This document shows, in pieces, positions 60,030 to 64,000 of a stretch of 64,000 nt of DNA. Below the pieces are notes generated by a model. It made no database searches. It saw only the letters and a program-made list of their open reading frames with translations, and was not told the DNA's origin. Each line of letters begins with the position of its first letter. Position 1 is the stretch's first letter. Source of the DNA: Candidatus Poribacteria bacterium (lineage in GTDB: Bacteria; Poribacteria; WGA-4E; WGA-3G); contig JAJEIP010000137.1 of assembly GCA_022827885.1 (NCBI GenBank), positions 62,001-126,000 of the forward strand, written 5' to 3'. Made by a program: the position numbers and the translations under genes.

Positions 60030-61610
60030 ATGAATACAGATCCTATCAAACTTGAGCTTTACAAGAATATGCTGACCTCGGTTGCCGAGGAGATGGGCGT
60101 AACGCTGCAACGCACGGCGTTCTCACCGAATATCAAGGAACGCCTTGATTTTTCGTGTGCCGTGTTTGATAACACGGGTAAGATGGTTGCACAGGCGGCG
60201 CATATCCCTGTGCATCTCGGTTCCATGCCCCTTTCGGTTCTCGCTGCGATTGACGCTATGGAGATGATGCCCGGCGATATGATTGCCCTTAATGATCCCT
60301 ATCGCGGTGGCACCCACCTACCGGATATTACGCTCGTCGCGCCTGTCTTCTCAGATGAGAATAAGAGCGCATCGGGAAATAGACCGGTCTTTTTTGTCGC
60401 GAATCGCGCACATCACGCCGATGTGGGCGGGATGACCCCCGGTTCCATGCCAATCGCGACGAGTGTCATTCAAGAAGGGATCCGAATTCCACCCATTAAA
60501 CTCATCCGAGGCGGAGAATTGGACACCGACCTTTGGGAATTCATTCTCGCGAATGTCCGCACGCCTGAGGAACGCCGCGGCGATATGGAAGCGCAGCTCG
60601 CTGCGAACCGTGTCGGTGAACGGCGACTCCGGGAGATGATGGACAAGTATGGCGCGCCGGAGATTACGCAATACATGCAGGAGCTCTGTGCGTATGCGAG
60701 TCGGATGGTCAGGGCACGCCTTCAGGAAATCCCGAATGGACGCTACACATACACGGATGTGCTTGATAATGACGGTATTACCGATGAACCTATTGAGATA
60801 CGGGTGGCGATTGAGATCGAAGATGACACCGCAGTGGTTGATTTCACAGGCACGGCGGAGCAGGTTCGAGGTTCAGTTAACGCGATTTACGCGATTACGC
60901 TCTCCGCTGTTTTTTATGCCTTTCGGTGTATCGCCGGAGCAGATGTGCCTGCGAATGCTGGGTGTTTGGAACCGATTCAGGTCATTGCGCCAGAGGGAAC
61001 CGTTGTGAACGCAAAATTTCCGGCAGCAGTTGCAGGGGGGAATGTCGAAACATCGCAGCGTATTGTTGATGTGCTGCTCGGGGCATTGGCGAAAGCCTGT
61101 CCGGATCAGATTCCCGCTGCGAGTTCTGGGACCATGAATAACCTCACGATAGGGGGGTATGATGTTTCGCGCGGGAAGGACTTTACTTATTATGAAACGA
61201 TTGCGGGCGGAATGGGCGCACGTCCAAATCGGGACGGAATTGATGCTATCCACACACACATGACGAATACGATGAATACACCTATAGAGGCGATTGAGAC
61301 GAACTATCCGATGCAGGTAGCGGCATACGCAATTCGACGTGGAACAGGCGGAGCAGGGAAGTTCCGAGGGGGAGCAGGCGTCATTCGGGCACTGCGACTT
61401 CTTACAGAGGCGGAGATCACCATCCTTTCAGAGCGGCGAAAGCGAGGTCCCTACGGCTTGCAGGGCGGTGAACCCGGAACACCGGGACGTAACGTGCTAA
61501 TTTCTGGTGAAGAAGAACGTCCATTGCCTGGCAAGGTCTCCATTTCTACGCGCGAAGGAGATATGATTCGAATAGAAACGCCGGGCGGTGGTGGATTTTT
61601 ATCTGAGTAG
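60030..61610 (+). CDS. Hydantoinase B/oxoprolinase-family protein (HyuB)
   Basis: 526 residues, typical for HyuB/N-methylhydantoinase B. It starts NTDPIKLELYKNMLTSVAEE and carries FSPNIKERLDFSCAVFD, GDMIALNDPYRGGTHLPDIT and FFVANRAHHADVGGMTPGSM (family His/Asp), then NAIYAITLSAVFYAFR and GGTGGAGKFRGGAG-type C-terminal glycine-rich segments. Normally it works with HyuA in ATP-dependent ring opening (hydantoin, 5-oxoproline, acetophenone carboxylase-like). No hyuA is in the window. 10 bp upstream of the next gene. Confidence 0.88.
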   Translation: MNTDPIKLELYKNMLTSVAEEMGVTLQRTAFSPNIKERLDFSCAVFDNTGKMVAQAAHIPVHLGSMPLSVLAAIDAMEMMPGDMIALNDPYRGGTHLPDITLVAPVFSDENKSASGNRPVFFVANRAHHADVGGMTPGSMPIATSVIQEGIRIPPIKLIRGGELDTDLWEFILANVRTPEERRGDMEAQLAANRVGERRLREMMDKYGAPEITQYMQELCAYASRMVRARLQEIPNGRYTYTDVLDNDGITDEPIEIRVAIEIEDDTAVVDFTGTAEQVRGSVNAIYAITLSAVFYAFRCIAGADVPANAGCLEPIQVIAPEGTVVNAKFPAAVAGGNVETSQRIVDVLLGALAKACPDQIPAASSGTMNNLTIGGYDVSRGKDFTYYETIAGGMGARPNRDGIDAIHTHMTNTMNTPIEAIETNYPMQVAAYAIRRGTGGAGKFRGGAGVIRALRLLTEAEITILSERRKRGPYGLQGGEPGTPGRNVLISGEEERPLPGKVSISTREGDMIRIETPGGGGFLSE

Positions 61611-61620
61611 GAGAACGACA

Positions 61621-62547
61621 ATGAAAAAACTGGCGCACTCAGCGTTTCAGAGAGCGAAGAACTTTATAATGGATCAGGGGAGAGCGTTGGACCAAAAGCG
61701 TTTTGAATTTCATTTTGAAGATGGGTCCGCTGATGCCGTCCTTGCCGCCCTAACACCTTATCAAAACGACGACGGGGGTTTCGGCCACAGTCTGGAACCT
61801 GACCTCCGAACACCGTTTTCGTCTGCGATTGCGACCACGGTAGGTTTCCAGATTCTCAGAGAGATTCGAGCCCCTGCAAGTCACGCATTGGTCCGAAAAG
61901 GAATCCAGTATTTTATCGCCACCTATGAGGTGTCGCAGCAGGTATGGCCTATCGTTCCCCCTGAAGTGAATGATGCGCCTCACGCGCCTTGGTGGCATTA
62001 TAAAAAGAGTACTGAAACTTTCGGTCGGTTTCTGGTCAATCCCCGCGCGGAGATCGTCGGATATTTGCACGAATTTAGTGAAGGCGTGCCAACGGAATTG
62101 CTGAAAACATTAACAGCCGCCGTTCTGGAGCATTTGGAGTCTCTGCCTGACGAAATGGAGATGCACGATTCCCTCTGTTTCGTGAGGCTCGCGGAGACGG
62201 AAGCTCTGTCGAGCAGGGATAAGGTCTGGGCGAAACTCGCGCGAGCGGCGGCACCGGGTGTTGCCCGGAACGCCGAGCAGTTGACTGGCTATGTCCTCAA
62301 ACCGCTGTGGTTGGTGCCCTCTCCAGAATCCCCTTTAGCTGCTGGACTCAAAGATGAAGTGGAGATGAATTTGGACTTTGAAATCGAACAGCAGGGCGAG
62401 GACGGCGCTTGGTCCCCGAATTTCTCCTGGGGCGATCAATATCCAGAGGCATGGCGAGTCGCCAAGCGGGAATGGCAATCGAGATTCACAGTCGATACTT
62501 TGAAAACATTGAGAGATTTTGGTCGCATTGCGCAAATAGATGCTTAG
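61621..62547 (+). CDS. Terpenoid-cyclase/prenyltransferase-fold protein of unknown function
   Basis: 308 residues; ATG chosen for AGGAG 8 bp upstream (a frame 33 bp longer overlaps hyuB). It is an alpha-alpha barrel of the squalene-hopene-cyclase/prenyltransferase fold, judged by QW-like segments LAALTPYQNDDGGFGHSLEP near residue 43 and IEQQGEDGAWSPNFSWGDQY near 259. No DXDD catalytic motif of cyclases is seen. Cytoplasmic; function unknown. Probably co-transcribed with hyuB. Confidence 0.75.
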   Translation: MKKLAHSAFQRAKNFIMDQGRALDQKRFEFHFEDGSADAVLAALTPYQNDDGGFGHSLEPDLRTPFSSAIATTVGFQILREIRAPASHALVRKGIQYFIATYEVSQQVWPIVPPEVNDAPHAPWWHYKKSTETFGRFLVNPRAEIVGYLHEFSEGVPTELLKTLTAAVLEHLESLPDEMEMHDSLCFVRLAETEALSSRDKVWAKLARAAAPGVARNAEQLTGYVLKPLWLVPSPESPLAAGLKDEVEMNLDFEIEQQGEDGAWSPNFSWGDQYPEAWRVAKREWQSRFTVDTLKTLRDFGRIAQIDA

Positions 62548-62620
62548 AAGGTAGATAGGCGTATGATATCTTCGACCTGCCGTTTATAAGTCCTACGACA
62601 GCCACTGAGTATTAAAACAA

Positions 62621-63118
62621 AAAACTTGAGTTGAGAATAAGCCGGATTCTGTATATGATGATCATTCATCTGGGATGGATGTTACCATCCACCTCAAGCG
62701 GTTACCTGGGGACGAGACGGGCACGCCTATATATGTCCCCCATTTACCTTGCTCCAGACGGGGTTTACCAAGCTCCATAAGTCACCTTATGGACTGGTGC
62801 GCTTTTACCGCACCGTTTCACCTGTACAACGTGCTTTCACCTACGCGCCAACTTCCTCACCTTCGTCTGAAGGTGATCTGCTTTAAAATCAACAGTCCCA
62901 CCATTTGTAGGACATATCACTTGATTTTAACGCAACCCATTTTTTGACAACGTCAAAAAATGATCAAGAAGGCCCATAGTTAAAAAAACGTTGTAGTCTA
63001 CTCTCTGTTGCACTTTCCATAGCGTCGCCGCTCCTGGGTGTTACCCAGCATCCTGCCCTGTGGAGTCCGGACTTTCCTCATCCCGATGGGACGCGACCAT
63101 CTACTCAACTCAAGCCTC
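62621..63118 (-). ncRNA. rnpB: RNase P RNA, bacterial type A
   Basis: On minus the transcript begins GAGGCTTGAGTTGAG and pairs with CTCAACTCAAG at the other end (P1). Universally conserved segments are present: GAGGAAAGTCCGGACTCC, GGGCAGGATGCTGGGTAACA, AGAGAGTAGACTACAACG, and ACAGAATCCGGCTTAT near the 3' end. A T-rich tract (TTTTTTGTTTT) follows. At about 498 nt it is longer than most type A RNAs (350-450), so one helix is expanded. Ends are estimated by pairing. Catalyses 5' maturation of tRNAs. Confidence 0.93.
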
Positions 63119-63121
63119 TCT

Positions 63122-63150
63122 ATTATAACCTATCTGTCAACTTAAAACAA
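63122..63150 (-). promoter_or_regulatory. rnpB promoter
   Basis: On minus, TATAAT (63122..63127) 17 bp after a weak TTGTTT (63145..63150); the predicted start near 63116 matches the RNA's 5' end. Confidence 0.6.
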
Positions 63151-63174
63151 TAAAATCAAAGCGAGGTTGCGTTG

Positions 63175-63210
63175 AAAAGAAAAAAAGAGGCGCGCCTGCA
63201 AAGCGCGCCT
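63175..63210 (-). terminator. Rho-independent terminator of nrdJ
   Basis: On minus, AGGCGCGC (63203..63210 side), loop tttgcag, GCGCGCCT (63188..63195 side), then CTTTTTTTCTTTTC. It ends the reductase transcript 25 bp past the stop codon, just ahead of the rnpB promoter. Confidence 0.88.
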
Positions 63211-63234
63211 GCAATTTTTTCTTCATACAAAAAA

Positions 63235-64000
63235 TTAAGAACATCCACTCGTTGATCCACAATTTGTGCAGCGATAGCAGACGCCGCTTCTCACCATAAG
63301 GGAGCCGCATTCAAGACACGGCGGCGCATCTGCATGTTGAAGCGAAATTTGCTTCTCATGTTCCGACCACGAGTCGGTTTCACCGTTGCTACCGTGTCCG
63401 TAGGGATGGAGTTCCTCAGGAGGTACCATCTCTTCATCCATATCTATCATGTTCCCTGCTTGTGGTTCCTGCGTGAGAAACTGTGTGCCGAGCCACCGGA
63501 AAACGTAATCTATAATCGACTTCGCCATCGGAATGTCAGGATTCGATGTAAAGCCTGACGGTTCAAATCGGACATGGCTGAACTTATTAACGAGCGACTC
63601 TAACGGCACGCCATACTGCAACGCAATAGAGGTGAGGACCGCTACAGAGTCCATCAGTCCAGAGACGGCTGTTCCTTCTTTGCTCATACGGAGGAAAACT
63701 TCTCCGGGGCTACCATCTTCATAGAACCCAACGTGGATGTAGCCTTCATGACCGCCCACGCTAAATTTGTGGGTCATAGAGGAACGCGTGTCAGAGAGAC
63801 GTTTCCTGATGGGACGTTCAGTAGAAGTTTCAGCGATAGCCTCATCGGTTTCACTCTCTGCATCCGGTTGGCTGCGGGTTGAAAGCGGTTGGCTACCTTT
63901 GCTGCCATCACGGTAAACGGCGAGACATTTGACACCGCGCCGCCACGCTTCCACGTATAGGGTTTTGATGTCATCCACCGTTGCGTCGTGTGGGACATTG
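63235..64000 (-). CDS. nrdJ: B12-dependent ribonucleoside-diphosphate reductase, C-terminal part (partial)
   Basis: The open frame continues past the window edge (NVPHDATVDDIKTLYVEAWR), so the 5' part lies outside. Visible: AWRRGVKCLAVYRDGSKGSQ, the class II tail of NrdJ, the linker with RKRLSDTRSSMTHKFSVGG, then GEVFLRMSKEGTAVSGLMDS and LESLVNKFSHVRFEPSGFT. The protein ends with a zinc-type Cys cluster, CLECGSLMVRSGVCYRCTNC. Class II reductase using adenosylcobalamin, making dNDPs with or without oxygen. The usual C-terminal domain is complete. Confidence 0.9.
   Translation of the reverse strand, partial: NVPHDATVDDIKTLYVEAWRRGVKCLAVYRDGSKGSQPLSTRSQPDAESETDEAIAETSTERPIRKRLSDTRSSMTHKFSVGGHEGYIHVGFYEDGSPGEVFLRMSKEGTAVSGLMDSVAVLTSIALQYGVPLESLVNKFSHVRFEPSGFTSNPDIPMAKSIIDYVFRWLGTQFLTQEPQAGNMIDMDEEMVPPEELHPYGHGSNGETDSWSEHEKQISLQHADAPPCLECGSLMVRSGVCYRCTNCGSTSGCS

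Noticed and set aside
62675-62947. 90-codon open frame on the plus strand
   Set aside because: It lies fully inside the RNase P RNA gene and has no Shine-Dalgarno or recognisable product.
1-64000. tRNA genes, insertion sequences with transposase, prophage or complete CRISPR system
   Set aside because: None was recognised by eye; the repeats seen have no transposase frame beside them.

Overview
The window most resembles a Gram-negative-type, free-living or sponge/marine-associated bacterium, probably a Candidatus Poribacteria-like lineage. This is inference from gene content: secreted LamG, DUF1080-like and F5/8-type proteins, a Cys-type sulfatase, several Gfo/Idh oxidoreductases, lipoprotein cyclophilins, a multiheme cytochrome with TPRs, and meso-DAP-type peptidoglycan genes. 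No database search was possible. Coding density is high, and short operons run on both strands, mostly minus.

Layout. 0.2-7.8 kb (minus): an AddA-like helicase-nuclease, two paralogous secreted lectin-fold proteins, a Gfo/Idh oxidoreductase and an ABC ATPase. 8-14 kb: selA with a strong promoter and a SUMF1-type lipoprotein, then a broken lipoprotein gene, a secreted malectin/CBM-like protein, and an SDR plus pentaheme-TPR cytochrome pair. 14-24 kb: an FAH-family hydrolase, an MNT-HEPN fusion, a diheme peroxidase, an orphan ABC-2 ATPase, a phosphoesterase, and a comM-sulfatase-methyltransferase operon. 24-33.6 kb: a K+ channel, an ART-like/HEAT fusion, DUF1844, a LecA-like lectin, two cyclophilins, more secreted lectin-fold proteins, Gfo/Idh, an ArsC/Spx-like gene with an in-frame TGA, and an epimerase. 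33.6-39 kb: a CRTAC1-like FG-GAP protein with a TPR partner, a LamG protein and a radical SAM protein. 39.3-58.9 kb: the division and cell-wall (dcw) cluster, rsmH-ftsL-ftsI-murE-(hydrolase)-murF-ddl-mraY-murD-ftsW-murG-murC-ftsQ-ftsA-ftsZ. 59-64 kb: Gfo/Idh, hyuB and a terpenoid-cyclase-fold protein, the RNase P RNA, and the 3' end of a B12-dependent ribonucleotide reductase gene.

Two things stand out. First, seven secreted proteins with different jelly-roll or lectin-like domains share a C-terminal tail of the form VxPxxKLATTWGxLK. It looks like a lineage-specific sorting or anchoring tag, and twice such a protein sits directly upstream of a Gfo/Idh gene. Second, the reading frame at 32266..32610 encodes an ArsC/Spx-like protein only if an in-frame TGA is read as selenocysteine. 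That codon falls at the catalytic Cys position (UxxC), a stem-loop follows it directly, and selA lies in the same window.

The intergenic regions also hold families of short dispersed repeats. One ends in CCGCAAGGAAAATTAAAA; it carries a Shine-Dalgarno sequence and abuts several start codons, and elsewhere its TTAA supplies the stop codon of an opposing gene. Other repeats fill the spacers of the dcw cluster.
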